From NCBI RefSeq assembly GCF_019239235.1, contig NZ_JAAZTS010000002.1:62001-126000 (forward strand): DNA of 64,000 bases, given 5' to 3'. The position numbers and the translations under genes were made by a program. This DNA comes from Caecibacteroides pullorum. Its GTDB lineage: Bacteria > Bacteroidota > Bacteroidia > Bacteroidales > Bacteroidaceae. Positions 1 through 10,211 of the stretch are shown piece by piece (the stretch's first letter is position 1; every line of letters begins with the position of its first letter). The notes under the pieces are model-generated. The model saw nothing but the letters and a program-made list of their open reading frames with translations. It was not told the origin of the DNA and searched no databases.

Positions 1-553
1 GTATACAAGTTACGCATTGAACCGTATGGCAGAACTAAAAAAACAGGGACATGCTACACAAGATGAAGTGAAAGAATATGCTTCATCTGCACTTGAATTC
101 ATACAGATCCTGAATAATTATAATCCGTGTGAGTTTTATACCAAGATTATTGATAAACTGGAAAAAATGATTGAAAACATTCCATTGGTTATCAAATTTA
201 CGGTGGCACAATGGGTGAGAGGCGCTACTGGTTTTCATCAGGGCGATGAAATGAAAGGAGTGGAAGTATGGGTTAATAACGGCTTAAGGCATCCGGAAAA
301 GAAGGAATATCAGTCTGAAAGACGATTTAAGAAGTTGACAGAAGGTTCTGCATTCTACAGACGGATTGGTGAAACGGACGCACAAGGTACTATTGTGGTG
401 GATTTGGACCGTAAAGCGTTGCCACGAGGCTTTTTCTTTCATTCAAAAGAAACTGGTAAAATCGAATATGTCAATATGAGTAAAATAACTCGTGACTCGA
501 AAAATGATTATCAGATGAGACAATTTCGTGTAATGATGTACACTAAAGATTAA
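1..553 (+). CDS. Hypothetical protein, 5' end outside window
   Basis: The reading frame is open from the first base of the window to a TAA at 551-553, and no convincing start is visible: the first possible start is a TTG at 17, followed by an ATG at 26. The gene therefore most likely begins upstream and only its C-terminal part (about 180 residues) is seen. The product is soluble and rich in charged residues, with no membrane segment or signal peptide in the visible part. I do not recognise a domain. It ends 35 bases before the next gene, with no hairpin in between, so it may be cotranscribed with it. Function unknown. Confidence 0.55.
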   Translation, partial: YTSYALNRMAELKKQGHATQDEVKEYASSALEFIQILNNYNPCEFYTKIIDKLEKMIENIPLVIKFTVAQWVRGATGFHQGDEMKGVEVWVNNGLRHPEKKEYQSERRFKKLTEGSAFYRRIGETDAQGTIVVDLDRKALPRGFFFHSKETGKIEYVNMSKITRDSKNDYQMRQFRVMMYTKD

Positions 554-588
554 ATATTTGTTTAACCTATTATTAAAAAACTAATTCA

Positions 589-1323
589 ATGAACAAAACA
601 TTTATGGGTAAGGTCGTAATGCTTATTGCATTGCTGTTTGTAGGAAATCAAGTTTCAGCACAAAGTTTCCTGAATAAATTAAAGAAGGCTACTGATAAAG
701 TGACAGAAACCGTTTCTTCTGTTACAGATACAGATTCATCCAATGAGGCTGCTCAAGCAGATACGGCTTCCGTGAAGGTGAAATGGGATAAACTTCCCGT
801 ATACCATGCAGAGATGGTATATTTGCTTGATCCGGTATCAGGAGATACGTTAAGAAATGAAGATGGAACTGTGCAATATGAGGTGGCTTTGAGAGATCAA
901 TTCGGTAATCGAAGAACACCTGAAACGATCAAAGCACAAAAAAAGGCTGTAAATGATGCGGTTGCCGCGATATTGGTTAAGGTAGGCGGTGGAGCTCTTA
1001 TCGGTGGCTTGGCAAAAGGAGGAAAAGGTGCTGCTATCGGGGCCGGTGTAGGAGCTTTGGCAAGTGCTGGAGATATTGACCAGGCTGTGAAATGGAAAAA
1101 AGTGCTCAAACAGCAGGATAAGTTAATGGATGCTTATAGTGAACATTTTACAGATGAAGGGAAACCGAAGGACGCTTCAGTGGATCCGATGGCGATAGAA
1201 GATCTTTCTTTGGAGAATTCTCAGCCGACCAGTGCATCTACTGATAAAATTAAGGAAGAATTTGAAAAGGCTAAAGATTTTGAAGCCGAAGGAGATAGTG
1301 CGTGGAGTGATTTGATCGGATAG
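589..1323 (+). CDS. Secreted protein with glycine-zipper segment
   Basis: This 244-residue protein starts with a clear signal peptide ending in VSAQ around residue 25, so it should be exported. The mature part is polar up to about residue 120, then has a glycine- and alanine-rich stretch at about residues 130-158 with GxxxG spacing (GGGALIGG, then GKGAAIGAGVG), the pattern of a glycine zipper that can pack in or on a membrane. The C-terminal third is acidic. An in-frame ATG 15 bases inside (604) is an alternative start. A strong intrinsic terminator follows at 1369, so it is separate from the CHAT operon downstream. I do not recognise a family; an envelope-associated role is inference only. 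Confidence 0.65.
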   Translation: MNKTFMGKVVMLIALLFVGNQVSAQSFLNKLKKATDKVTETVSSVTDTDSSNEAAQADTASVKVKWDKLPVYHAEMVYLLDPVSGDTLRNEDGTVQYEVALRDQFGNRRTPETIKAQKKAVNDAVAAILVKVGGGALIGGLAKGGKGAAIGAGVGALASAGDIDQAVKWKKVLKQQDKLMDAYSEHFTDEGKPKDASVDPMAIEDLSLENSQPTSASTDKIKEEFEKAKDFEAEGDSAWSDLIG

Positions 1324-1368
1324 TCCTCCAGGAATAGCTGTTTTAAGGCTATGTTTTCTTATTGTATT

Positions 1369-1406
1369 GGGATGTGGTTCGGAGAACCGCATCCCTTTTT
1401 TGTTTT
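1369..1406 (+). terminator. Intrinsic terminator
   Basis: A 12-bp stem (1369-1380 pairing with 1384-1395, one G-U pair) with a 3-base loop is followed directly by TTTTTTG and more T. It ends transcription of the 589-1323 gene and isolates the downstream operon. Confidence 0.85.
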
Positions 1407-1517
1407 TAGATGAATGTTTATTTGATATGGTTTCGGAAGGATTCTTAGTATGGTGTTGTGTGGTAAGTTTTTGTGAGAAAAAGTTGATTTTATGATTTTA
1501 TTTCTGTAAAATTAGAT

Positions 1518-1525
1518 TATATTTG
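1518..1525 (+). promoter_or_regulatory. Bacteroidetes -7 element (TATATTTG)
   Basis: TATATTTG matches the Bacteroidetes sigma-ABfr -7 consensus TAnnTTTG. It lies about 95 bases before the start at 1620, giving a leader of roughly 85-90 bases for the four-gene CHAT operon. No clear -33 TTG is seen at the right distance. Confidence 0.6.
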
Positions 1526-1619
1526 CAGATGACATTTTCGAATGTGTAAGAGGCTTATTGGAGAGGGAGAAGCCGGTTATAGAGAAGTCTTTGTATTGAA
1601 ATCTTATAATTAATCCATT

Positions 1620-2747
1620 ATGAAATACGCATTGTTTCTTTTATTCAGTTTATGCGCGTGCTTACAGGGAAGTGCACAGCAGGTAGAGTTCAAGACATTT
1701 ATTTATACAAGCAATGACCTGGGGGAAGAAATAGCCAGGCATAGTGAATTGGTGAACAGAAAGGACAGAGGGTATCTGGGAGATTTGTTCAATGCAAGTA
1801 AAGAATCGTTGAAAGGAATCGCTTCGGGATATGTGACATCTTTTATCGACCTGGGCGTAAATGCCATCGGCAGTCTGCTGACCCGGAACGCACGGCTGAA
1901 GGAAGAGTGGGAAGAAACGGTGAAAGCCGAAAATATATACAAAACAAAGATCAGCACGGTGTCTGAAATCAATGATTTCTATAAGGAAGCTTCGTTCGAA
2001 GGGGCGATGGACCCGAAAGGCATGCGCTTTGACGGTATCGGTTGCCTGAGGCTGGAGGACAACGATACGGTCTTCTACCTGTCGTGCCATATCGATCGGA
2101 GTAAGATTGACCGGATTGTAAAGCATTCGAAATTTGAACTGGTGCTGGATACGCTGATCGTGAGTCCGACTCATTCGAACCTGCCCAACACGTATCTGGA
2201 TCTGCCATATTCCTTTGCCGAACGCGACAACTTTACCTTGTCGATGAATATCAAGCTGATATCATCGTGGATGAATGAAATCGTACAACTGCAGAAGAAC
2301 CAGGAACTGGGCGCATTTGTGCTGAATGTGCCGGTAGATCCGGAGGAGCTGGATGAGAAGGGCTTCCTGAGGTATGTGCGGAATCGGAATGATGAACCGG
2401 TCTACAAGATTGTGGGAGAGAGTTTTATCGTGCCACGTTCGTACATGGGGTATCGCGACAAAGACGACAATTATAAGAATATCTGGGGAACCGGCGAATA
2501 CAAACTGGAAATCGAACTGAAGGAGACATGCGACGTGACCGAACAGTATCGGGAAAACTGGAAGAAGGATCGGAAACGCCGCAAGAAACTGATGGAGAAG
2601 GAAAGTATCTGGGAAAACGGCTGGCAGACGATTTCCAACCAACGCTGGGACGAGCTGGCACAGTCGTGGGTAATCACTACCCTGCAGGCACCGGCCGGAA
2701 TTATCACCAAGGACGTGATTGACAAGCTGGGACTGGCACCGGAATAA
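1620..2747 (+). CDS. Secreted hypothetical protein, first gene of CHAT operon
   Basis: The 375-residue product begins with a signal peptide that ends in GSAQ at about residue 20. A short weakly hydrophobic, glycine-containing segment lies near residues 63-80; the rest looks like a soluble mixed alpha/beta protein with a charged C-terminus. No family is recognised. It is the first gene after the promoter at 1518 and is separated by only 22 bases from the large TPR-CHAT gene, so the two are almost certainly cotranscribed. A role as substrate, activator or partner of the CHAT proteins is a guess from position, not from sequence. Confidence 0.7.
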   Translation: MKYALFLLFSLCACLQGSAQQVEFKTFIYTSNDLGEEIARHSELVNRKDRGYLGDLFNASKESLKGIASGYVTSFIDLGVNAIGSLLTRNARLKEEWEETVKAENIYKTKISTVSEINDFYKEASFEGAMDPKGMRFDGIGCLRLEDNDTVFYLSCHIDRSKIDRIVKHSKFELVLDTLIVSPTHSNLPNTYLDLPYSFAERDNFTLSMNIKLISSWMNEIVQLQKNQELGAFVLNVPVDPEELDEKGFLRYVRNRNDEPVYKIVGESFIVPRSYMGYRDKDDNYKNIWGTGEYKLEIELKETCDVTEQYRENWKKDRKRRKKLMEKESIWENGWQTISNQRWDELAQSWVITTLQAPAGIITKDVIDKLGLAPE

Positions 2748-2769
2748 CGGATCGGAAAAAAGATAAGCT

Positions 2770-5700
2770 ATGAAAAGAACCGCCTTGCAATGGATTATGG
2801 TAGCCGTCCTGCTTGTACTGGGGCAGGCGGTGCAGGCACAATCGGCCTATGACTGGATAGAAACCCATCGGAAGTGGATGAGCGAGCACTATCCGAAAGG
2901 GGAAGAACTGAGTAAGGAAGCGCTGCTGAAAGAAGCGGCTTTTGCCGTGCTGGACGGCCTGCGAGAACCGGAAGCCAAGGCTTTGTTGCGGGTGGCAGAG
3001 AAGTGGGTACCACAACTGGGAGCTTACCTGGACTGGCTGGAGAGCGGACAGGTAGACGAAAAGTATGCTATCTTACTGGGTACGTTGAAGGGGGTGGCTG
3101 ATGCGGCGGAAGAGCAGCTGGGGCGGGAACACGTCGTGACCGGCTGGTGCAGGTATTTGTATCTCAGCCAGCTGGTGAATATGGAAGACGTAGTGAAACC
3201 GACGGACGAATTGATCGGGGTGTTGCAACAGGCCGTGAAGCAGAAGCCGGACCGTGAGACGAAGGCTTTGCTCTGCATCGTGAAATTGTCCCAGTTTACC
3301 AATAGGATGCGTAATAATCTGGTGGACGATCCGCGTGATTACGAGGACGTGTTGCGTACAGAACAGGAAGCGCTGGCCCTGTATCCGGCAGATGACAAGA
3401 CGGTGGACCATACGCGGGCATTTCTTTATTTTACGTTGGCTCAGGTGAAATCGTCCATGTCGCAGGTGGACGAACTGAAGCTGGCACAAGAACGTGTGGG
3501 AGGTATAGAGAATACTCCCTACAAGTCTTTGGCGAACGGAACGATAAGTAATGTGGGCTTCTATTTTGAAAAGGCTGTCTTGCTGTACAGGCAGCTTTAT
3601 TCGGAGGGGCATCCGGAGCTCGTCATGATACGCAGGTGTCAATTGAATTTTGAGATAAACAGTCAGTTGTTGAATGAGGAGTTGGAGGAGGCGTGTCGGA
3701 CAGCCAAACTGTATGCGGATACTTATTATTCTTCGGAATCGTCTGAGAGCCTGTTGGCGCGGTTAGATTGGTGGATGGCCCGGTGGAAGAGTGGCATGAA
3801 GAACCACGATGCCATTTTCTGTTCGCAGATGGTTGAGGGATTCAAGCGGTATCTGGGAGAGGATAATTCGTATTATCTCAATATGCTGACAAATGTTGTT
3901 CTGATTGCGGTGTATGATTATCCGTTCGGAGCGGACCGACTGCTGGATGAATGGGACCAGACGGTGGAACGAGTCTATGCCGGCCAGCCCTTGAAAAGAG
4001 CTTATATGCTGTATGGATTGTATTCTTCGGTTAGGGATCGGCAGCCGGAAAAGGCGAAAGCCCGGTTGGAAGAAGCCTATGCCTTGTATAGGGAATATTA
4101 TGACGGCAGTCTGTTGTCGATGATTTTTGGGAGGTTGATTGTCTGGGAAAGCTATACGGTGATAGGGGACATGAATCTTACTCAAGAGATACAGGCTTAT
4201 GTCTGTGAAGCTGCGCGAGCTTGTTTTGGAAAAGAATCACCTGTCAGCTTGAATGAAGAACTGTTCCAGTTGATCGTATGTCAGAATGAGGTAGAGAAAG
4301 AAGAACAGGTGCGGGCTGCCTATCCGCAGTTGATTGAACGGATGAGAAAACAGGGGGCGGATTATCAAGTGGCTATGGCAAATTATGCGGAATTTCTGTT
4401 TGGCATCCGGGATTACAGGCTAGCAGAAGAACAGTATGCGCTGCTGGTGGAGAACGCTACGGAGGAGGATCCTTGTGCCCAACGGGCCAATTTCCTGTTG
4501 AGACTGGCCTATATCCGAGAGTTGATGAACAAAGATAGCAGGGACTGTGACCGCCTCTTTGAGGAGGGAAAGAAATTACTGGTCCGGGGAAAAGAAGAAC
4601 CAGATGTCTGGATGGAGAATTATCAGACGGCTGCGCAGTACCTGATCGAAAGGGGACGGTATCAGGAAGCGGTCACTATACTGGATGAAGGCATCGACTT
4701 GTGTTTGGAACGGAATGGGGATAATATATATGACATGCAGTATCTGGGAATGTTCACCTTGAAAATTCAACTGATGTATAGTGGTTTGAACGAAATGGTC
4801 GAGGCCAAGCAGTTGATGGTGGAGCAGATGGAAAAAATGTTTCGGAATAAAGATGTGCCAGGATCGCTTCCTCTGTTGGATTATTTGTGGGGGTGCTATT
4901 ATTTGGTAAAGGGAGAAAATGCTTACGACATGGTACAGAGAAACGAGTTCCTGATGCCTCTTTTGCAGGTATCTCAGATGCTATATGCACAGAATGGACA
5001 GGATCCTTTGTTCATGATGAATTATGTCACTCCATTGTTGATTGAATTTCTTGATATAGCAACGCAGTCCATGGTATGGACAAAGAATATGGACGTGGAT
5101 GCTTTGCATGAAAATGATAGAGCTGTGTATGAAAAACAAATGAAGTACCTGAAAGGGATGTTTCCCAATGTGAAGGAGATATTCGGGCAATTGGAACAGA
5201 TTTTTAGGGAACAGGATAAGAATTTCAGTAAGAACGTTACTTACAGAAATCTGGTGAGATCTCAGATTTTGTATTATCAGCATATGGAATACAACGAAGC
5301 GGAGAGAGACCGTTGCCTATTGGCATACCGGGAACTGGTGGAGCAACAGGAAACGGATGATTGGGATGCCTGGTTTGACTTAGGGGACTTGTATTGGGGA
5401 ATGGACAAGAAACAGGAGGCAGTTCCTTTCTATGAAAAGGCGTATGAACAGTTGAATTCTTCGCCCAGAGTAACTGTGAATGATAAATTGAAAGGAATTG
5501 TGAGACTCTGTAACACGTATGTGGAAGAACGGAAATGGAAAGAAATGGTGGTACCGGCTCGGGCTTTTTATGCCAACGTGAAGGAGATGATGGACGGGAA
5601 TTTCCAGCTGATGACAGAGAGCGAACAGAACAATTTTATGGATACTTATCGGGATCCGGCCATGTGGTTGACCTGTCTGTTGGAGCAGATGCCGGAAGAG

Positions 5701-7218
5701 TTGGCAGCGGAAGTATATGACGCCGTGCTGTACAGGACGGGGATGCAGCTGCGTTCGCAACGGCAAACGCGTATGGCCATCCTGGCTTCGAAGGACACGG
5801 CACTGATCCGGCTGGTAGAGCAGATGAACCGGCTGCAGCTGGAACGGAAGAATTTCAAGGTGGACTACGGAGTCTTGGGACTTGCATTCAATGAACAGAT
5901 GCGGAGTATGGGACAGCTGAATTACGAGATAGATGCATTGGAGCGTCAGCTCATCGAACGGTCCGAGCCTTATCGCAGGCGATATGCAACGGAGGCCAGC
6001 TGGCACCAGATCAGGGAGAAACTGAAGAACGACGAGGCGGCCATTGAATTTGTCTTTTCGCGGGAATACATTATGGCACTTGTCCTGAAGAAGAACAGCC
6101 GGAAACCGATTCCTGTACGGTTGGGGAAAAACGAAGAGCTGATGAAGGGGTTGCAGGCATTGGATGCCAAGACGTCGGCACGGATGGCTGTCAAGTTGTA
6201 TAACGAACGGGCATTGGACTTGTATGCCTTGCTGTGGGCGCCGTTGGAGCCGTATCTGAAGGGAGTCAGAACGGTGTACTATGCTACGCCGGGAATCCTG
6301 AACAACCTGTCGTTTGCTGCTTTTGCCACACCGGACGGGGGATACTTGATCGACAAGTATGATTTATGTCCGCTGACGACGACTGCCATGCTGCTGAGAC
6401 CCCAAAGCGATGAACGGCCGCAGAGTGCACTGTTGATGGGAAATATCTTCTATTCGGAGAAACAGCGGTTGCTGGCAGGGACGACGAATGCAGAACAGGT
6501 GAGGGGAACAGTGGACGATTTCGGTATCGATGATTTTGAGGAGCGGGGAGTGAGCAAGGATCACTTCAAGTATCTGCCCTTTACGAACCGGGAGGTGGAA
6601 GACATAACGGCCGAATTGGGACGGAACAACTGGAACATGGAAGACATCACCGTAAAGAAAGGAATGGAGGCTAGCGAACAGGCATTGAAGGAACTTGCAG
6701 CAACCGGCCCGGCGGTAATCCACCTGGCTACACACGGATTTTTCGTGGCAAACCGCAAGCAGGCACTGGATATTCCTTTCTTCCAGAACCGGGAACCGGA
6801 TTATGCGATGTACCGGGCCGGAGTGGCGCTGGCCAATGCGGAAGCAGCCTGGTGTGGAAAGGGAACGGATACCGGAGAAAATGATGGGATTCTGACTGCT
6901 GACGAGGTTTCCAGACTGAACCTGCAACATACGCAGCTGGTGGTGCTTTCGGCCTGTGAGACGGCACTGGGGAACTATTCGTATGAGGGTGTGTTCGGTT
7001 TGCCGCGTGGGTTCAAACAAGCTGGTGTCCGGTCGCTGCTGGTGAGTCTGTGGAGTGTCAACGATCATTCTACCTCGTTGCTGATGTCGGCGTTCTACCG
7101 CTACTGGTTGGAAGGCCTTTCGAAACGGGAGGCTTTGCGGAAGGCGACAGACGAAGTGCGGAAGGTATATCCGCAGCCTTTCTACTGGGCGCCGTTCGTC
7201 TTGCTGGACGCGAATTGA
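2770..7218 (+). CDS. Secreted TPR-CHAT domain protein (large)
   Basis: A 1482-residue protein with a signal peptide (cleavage near QAVQAQ, residue 24), a very long helical-repeat region (about residues 60-1050, with TPR-like helix pairs rich in Tyr, Ala and Glu), and a C-terminal CHAT domain (about 1060-1480). CHAT domains are caspase-like cysteine peptidases of clan CD. Both catalytic residues are present: His1322 in ATHGFF and Cys1396 in SACETALG, so activity is plausible. Most characterised CHAT proteins are cytosolic; here export to the periplasm or surface is predicted. Gaps of 22 and 19 bases to its neighbours indicate one operon with a second CHAT gene. The substrate is unknown; the TPR part probably senses or binds a partner. 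Confidence 0.85.
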   Translation: MKRTALQWIMVAVLLVLGQAVQAQSAYDWIETHRKWMSEHYPKGEELSKEALLKEAAFAVLDGLREPEAKALLRVAEKWVPQLGAYLDWLESGQVDEKYAILLGTLKGVADAAEEQLGREHVVTGWCRYLYLSQLVNMEDVVKPTDELIGVLQQAVKQKPDRETKALLCIVKLSQFTNRMRNNLVDDPRDYEDVLRTEQEALALYPADDKTVDHTRAFLYFTLAQVKSSMSQVDELKLAQERVGGIENTPYKSLANGTISNVGFYFEKAVLLYRQLYSEGHPELVMIRRCQLNFEINSQLLNEELEEACRTAKLYADTYYSSESSESLLARLDWWMARWKSGMKNHDAIFCSQMVEGFKRYLGEDNSYYLNMLTNVVLIAVYDYPFGADRLLDEWDQTVERVYAGQPLKRAYMLYGLYSSVRDRQPEKAKARLEEAYALYREYYDGSLLSMIFGRLIVWESYTVIGDMNLTQEIQAYVCEAARACFGKESPVSLNEELFQLIVCQNEVEKEEQVRAAYPQLIERMRKQGADYQVAMANYAEFLFGIRDYRLAEEQYALLVENATEEDPCAQRANFLLRLAYIRELMNKDSRDCDRLFEEGKKLLVRGKEEPDVWMENYQTAAQYLIERGRYQEAVTILDEGIDLCLERNGDNIYDMQYLGMFTLKIQLMYSGLNEMVEAKQLMVEQMEKMFRNKDVPGSLPLLDYLWGCYYLVKGENAYDMVQRNEFLMPLLQVSQMLYAQNGQDPLFMMNYVTPLLIEFLDIATQSMVWTKNMDVDALHENDRAVYEKQMKYLKGMFPNVKEIFGQLEQIFREQDKNFSKNVTYRNLVRSQILYYQHMEYNEAERDRCLLAYRELVEQQETDDWDAWFDLGDLYWGMDKKQEAVPFYEKAYEQLNSSPRVTVNDKLKGIVRLCNTYVEERKWKEMVVPARAFYANVKEMMDGNFQLMTESEQNNFMDTYRDPAMWLTCLLEQMPEELAAEVYDAVLYRTGMQLRSQRQTRMAILASKDTALIRLVEQMNRLQLERKNFKVDYGVLGLAFNEQMRSMGQLNYEIDALERQLIERSEPYRRRYATEASWHQIREKLKNDEAAIEFVFSREYIMALVLKKNSRKPIPVRLGKNEELMKGLQALDAKTSARMAVKLYNERALDLYALLWAPLEPYLKGVRTVYYATPGILNNLSFAAFATPDGGYLIDKYDLCPLTTTAMLLRPQSDERPQSALLMGNIFYSEKQRLLAGTTNAEQVRGTVDDFGIDDFEERGVSKDHFKYLPFTNREVEDITAELGRNNWNMEDITVKKGMEASEQALKELAATGPAVIHLATHGFFVANRKQALDIPFFQNREPDYAMYRAGVALANAEAAWCGKGTDTGENDGILTADEVSRLNLQHTQLVVLSACETALGNYSYEGVFGLPRGFKQAGVRSLLVSLWSVNDHSTSLLMSAFYRYWLEGLSKREALRKATDEVRKVYPQPFYWAPFVLLDAN

Positions 7219-7237
7219 TGTATAAAGATAGCTAACA

Positions 7238-7885
7238 ATGATAAACATGAAAAAAAGATGGATCGTATGTCTGCTGGTTGGATTATCCATCTCGGCAGGG
7301 GCGCAGCAGGCCGGAATGTCCGGACCGATGGCGGACTATCGGAACGGTTGCCTGAAAATGCTGGAGGCCATGGAGGAAAAGGATAAATATGATCTGTATG
7401 AAGCCAAGGAATGGTTCGGACGGGTCAAGGTGAGTACCTGGCAGGATGTGGTGGCTGCAGATACAGGGGTGAAAGAGGCGGACAAAATGCCGGAAGTGTA
7501 CTTTGATGCAGAATTTGCCGACTCGTTGCTGCGCCATAACTTTGATTTTGTGCCGCTGGACGAAATCAGCCTGATGAGAGAAGTGGATGGTGTGGGGGAT
7601 GCTGATTTGCTGGTGATGAACAAGGCGGTGCCGGCTCACGGAACACTGGAGTTCAAGGCAATGGGGAGCGGGCAGTGCCAGCTGATGTTGCTTTCGGCCC
7701 AGGGAGCCGGACTGACACTGACGGTGGTGGAAACAGCTACCGGAAAAGAATATGCAGGAAAAGCGGAACCGGACGGTAGGGTAGCCTGGGTAGAATGGAA
7801 TATGGGAGAAGAAGAAGGTGTCTTTCTGTTCCGGATTGAAAACAGGGCAGATCGGAAAGCTTCCTTTGTAGTTGCAGTAAATTGA
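7238..7885 (+). CDS. Secreted hypothetical protein between two CHAT genes
   Basis: The product (215 residues) carries a signal peptide ending in SAGAQ; an ATG at 7247 (MKKRW) is an equally good start and would give the more usual short charged n-region. The mature part has an N-terminal helical section and, from about residue 130, alternating hydrophobic strands that look like a small beta-sandwich, as in many secreted Bacteroidetes proteins. No named family recognised. Its stop codon overlaps the region just before the next CHAT gene, whose ATG lies 11 bases past the stop, so translation of the two is probably coupled. A carbohydrate- or partner-binding accessory role is inference. Confidence 0.65.
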   Translation: MINMKKRWIVCLLVGLSISAGAQQAGMSGPMADYRNGCLKMLEAMEEKDKYDLYEAKEWFGRVKVSTWQDVVAADTGVKEADKMPEVYFDAEFADSLLRHNFDFVPLDEISLMREVDGVGDADLLVMNKAVPAHGTLEFKAMGSGQCQLMLLSAQGAGLTLTVVETATGKEYAGKAEPDGRVAWVEWNMGEEEGVFLFRIENRADRKASFVVAVN

Positions 7886-7896
7886 GAAGGGTTTCT

Positions 7897-10194
7897 ATGT
7901 GTAAATGGTGGTGGATAGGATTGTTGTGTTCGGTGCAGCTTCAGGCACAAAGCTGGATTGCGGATTTCAGGCAGGCGGACGAGGCACGGGCTAATGGCTT
8001 GTACAAGGAAGCTGTGGCACTCTATTCGCGTGTGATAGCTGCTACACCTGATCCGACGGCACGGATGGACTGTCTGAACAGCCGTGCGGGCTGTTATAAG
8101 CAACTGGCTGATTACAGGCAGGCTTTGGCTGACTATGGACAGGCGGAAGCATTGGCGGATACACCGGAGCTGAAAAATAGAATCCTGTTTAATAAGACTG
8201 GGGTGCTTTTGCAGACCGGACGTTATGAAGAAGTGGTGGATCTGCTGTCCGGTATGGAATTTGCGGAGGAACAGCAGGAGGGGAAGCGGCTTGCCAATCT
8301 GGCTGTGGCCTATGCTTATATGGGCGACTGGGAACAGGGCATCCGACTGTTGGAACAGGTGCCGGAGGATAGGTGCGGGAAGGAAACACAGGCTACGCTG
8401 CTGCAGAACAAAGGATTTATCAAGTGGGAAATGCATGACTACCGGGGGGCTTACGAGGACTTGAAAAAGGCGTCGCTTGCACTGCAGGGAGAACGTTATT
8501 ACCTGACATTGGCCAATCTGGCAGTTGTTGAAGCGGAGCTAAGGCTTTATGAAGAGGCTTTGTGCCACATTGATTCGGTACTGGCGTGGCAGGGCGGACA
8601 ACCGTCTATCGGTACCGGACATCCGGACTATATCATCTCGCTACGGAAGAAAGCGGAGATTTTGCTAAAGAAGGGAGAACGGGAGGAAGCGTTACGTTTG
8701 TTTCGCTCGTTCTATAAAGCGGAACTGGACTATGTGAAGCGGAATTTTGTCGGAATGACCGAACAGAACCGGCTGGACTTCTGGAAAAAGGAGAAACCGC
8801 TGCTATCGGAAATTTTTTCCTTGGGAGAGGCTTGTCCGGAATTCTTGTATGACGTGGCGTTGTTGCGAAGGCACATTGCTTTGCTGGACAGGAAAGCGGT
8901 TGCGGACAGAAAGTCGTTGGATGAGTTTTGCAGGATAGACTCCCGCCAGGTACGAAAGGCTTTGCGGCCGAAAGAAGTAGCGGTGGAGTTTGCCTGCTAT
9001 AAAGATCTGTTGTCGGCAGACACGATGTATATTGCATTGGTGGCCAGCCGGGATCGGGTGCAGCATGTAGCGCTTGGAACCCGCAAGGATTTGCACGGCC
9101 ATCGGGTAGGGAAAGTGACACTGGACAAGGCGGTTTGTACCGGAGCCCGTTATGTGGATCAGATTTATGAAGATACGGTGTTGGCCCAAAAAATCTGGCA
9201 GCCGATTGTGAAGCTTTTGCCTGCAGGGACTCAAACCCTTTATTTTGCTCCCGACGGGTTGTTTCAGATGTTGGGCATCGAATACCTGTCATTTGAGGAT
9301 TTGAAGGGATTGGAGATGCGCAGACTGTCTTCGACGGCGCAGATTGTGTCCCGGCAAGTAGGGTCGGGAAAGAAAAACGGTGCGGAAGGTGTTCTGGTTA
9401 TAGGAGGACTGGCATATAATGAATGTCTGCCGGAGCCGGATACGGTATCCGTATCTAACAGGATTGCGTATGACTACGTGATACGAAACTACGGTCGGCC
9501 TATGAACTTCGCTTATCTGAAAGGAGCAGGAATGGAGGCTGACAGCATTTCTGCTATACTGAAGACGGAAAGCATCGTAACAGCGGACGAAGCATGGTTG
9601 AAGCATCGATTAGGAGAAAGCCGTATTGCGCATCTGGCCACGCATGGGTATAGTCTGAAGGTGTCTTTGGACGAGCCGCTTTATTTTATGCGCGACAGCA
9701 TACAGGAAGATCAGTCGTTGCTGGCAAGTGGGATCGCGTTGACAGGGGCTAACGTGGCAGGAAAAATGGAGCGGGCAGAGGATGGTTTGTTGTCGGCGAG
9801 AGAATTGTGTGACATGGACCTTACCGATACGGAACTGGTGGTATTGTCGGCTTGTCAGACGGCACAAGGAGTGGTGTCGGATGAAGGTCCGGCAGGACTG
9901 GTACGCGGATTGAAACGGGCCGGAGTGAAGACGGTCATTGCGACGTTGTGGTCGGTAGACGACAAGGCAACGGCACTGTTCATGAAGGCACTTTATGAAA
10001 ACTGGAAAGTGAAAAAACAAGATCTGTATGTCGCATTCCGTCAGGCGCGGGAGGCATTGCGCAATTATAAGATTACCAAAAAGGTGGTGTTGCAGCGGAA
10101 AACACTCAGGCGGGTAGTAGTGGATTGCAGTAAGGATCCGATCTATCCGTACCGTTCTCCCTATTACTGGGCACCGTTTGTTCTGATCGATTAG
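7897..10194 (+). CDS. Secreted TPR-CHAT domain protein (short)
   Basis: I take the ATG at 7897, preceded by GAGAAGG, rather than the TTG at 7882 inside the previous gene. The 765-residue product has a short signal peptide (ending QLQAQ), TPR repeats at about residues 25-270 (repeated Ala/Tyr/Glu helix pairs), and a C-terminal CHAT domain. The caspase-like dyad is intact: His583 in ATHGYS and Cys653 in SACQTAQG. It shares its architecture with the 1482-residue protein upstream and is the last gene of the operon, ending before a long hairpin. Two exported CHAT peptidases in one operon suggest a proteolytic cascade or two specificities; the target is unknown. Confidence 0.82.
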   Translation: MCKWWWIGLLCSVQLQAQSWIADFRQADEARANGLYKEAVALYSRVIAATPDPTARMDCLNSRAGCYKQLADYRQALADYGQAEALADTPELKNRILFNKTGVLLQTGRYEEVVDLLSGMEFAEEQQEGKRLANLAVAYAYMGDWEQGIRLLEQVPEDRCGKETQATLLQNKGFIKWEMHDYRGAYEDLKKASLALQGERYYLTLANLAVVEAELRLYEEALCHIDSVLAWQGGQPSIGTGHPDYIISLRKKAEILLKKGEREEALRLFRSFYKAELDYVKRNFVGMTEQNRLDFWKKEKPLLSEIFSLGEACPEFLYDVALLRRHIALLDRKAVADRKSLDEFCRIDSRQVRKALRPKEVAVEFACYKDLLSADTMYIALVASRDRVQHVALGTRKDLHGHRVGKVTLDKAVCTGARYVDQIYEDTVLAQKIWQPIVKLLPAGTQTLYFAPDGLFQMLGIEYLSFEDLKGLEMRRLSSTAQIVSRQVGSGKKNGAEGVLVIGGLAYNECLPEPDTVSVSNRIAYDYVIRNYGRPMNFAYLKGAGMEADSISAILKTESIVTADEAWLKHRLGESRIAHLATHGYSLKVSLDEPLYFMRDSIQEDQSLLASGIALTGANVAGKMERAEDGLLSARELCDMDLTDTELVVLSACQTAQGVVSDEGPAGLVRGLKRAGVKTVIATLWSVDDKATALFMKALYENWKVKKQDLYVAFRQAREALRNYKITKKVVLQRKTLRRVVVDCSKDPIYPYRSPYYWAPFVLID

Positions 10195-10211
10195 AACTGT
10201 ACCCCTATATG

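Noticed and set aside
6364..7290. Long minus-strand open frame (308 codons) inside the large CHAT gene
   Set aside because: It is the antisense of a well-supported domain, with Arg/His/Gln-rich composition typical of shadow frames.
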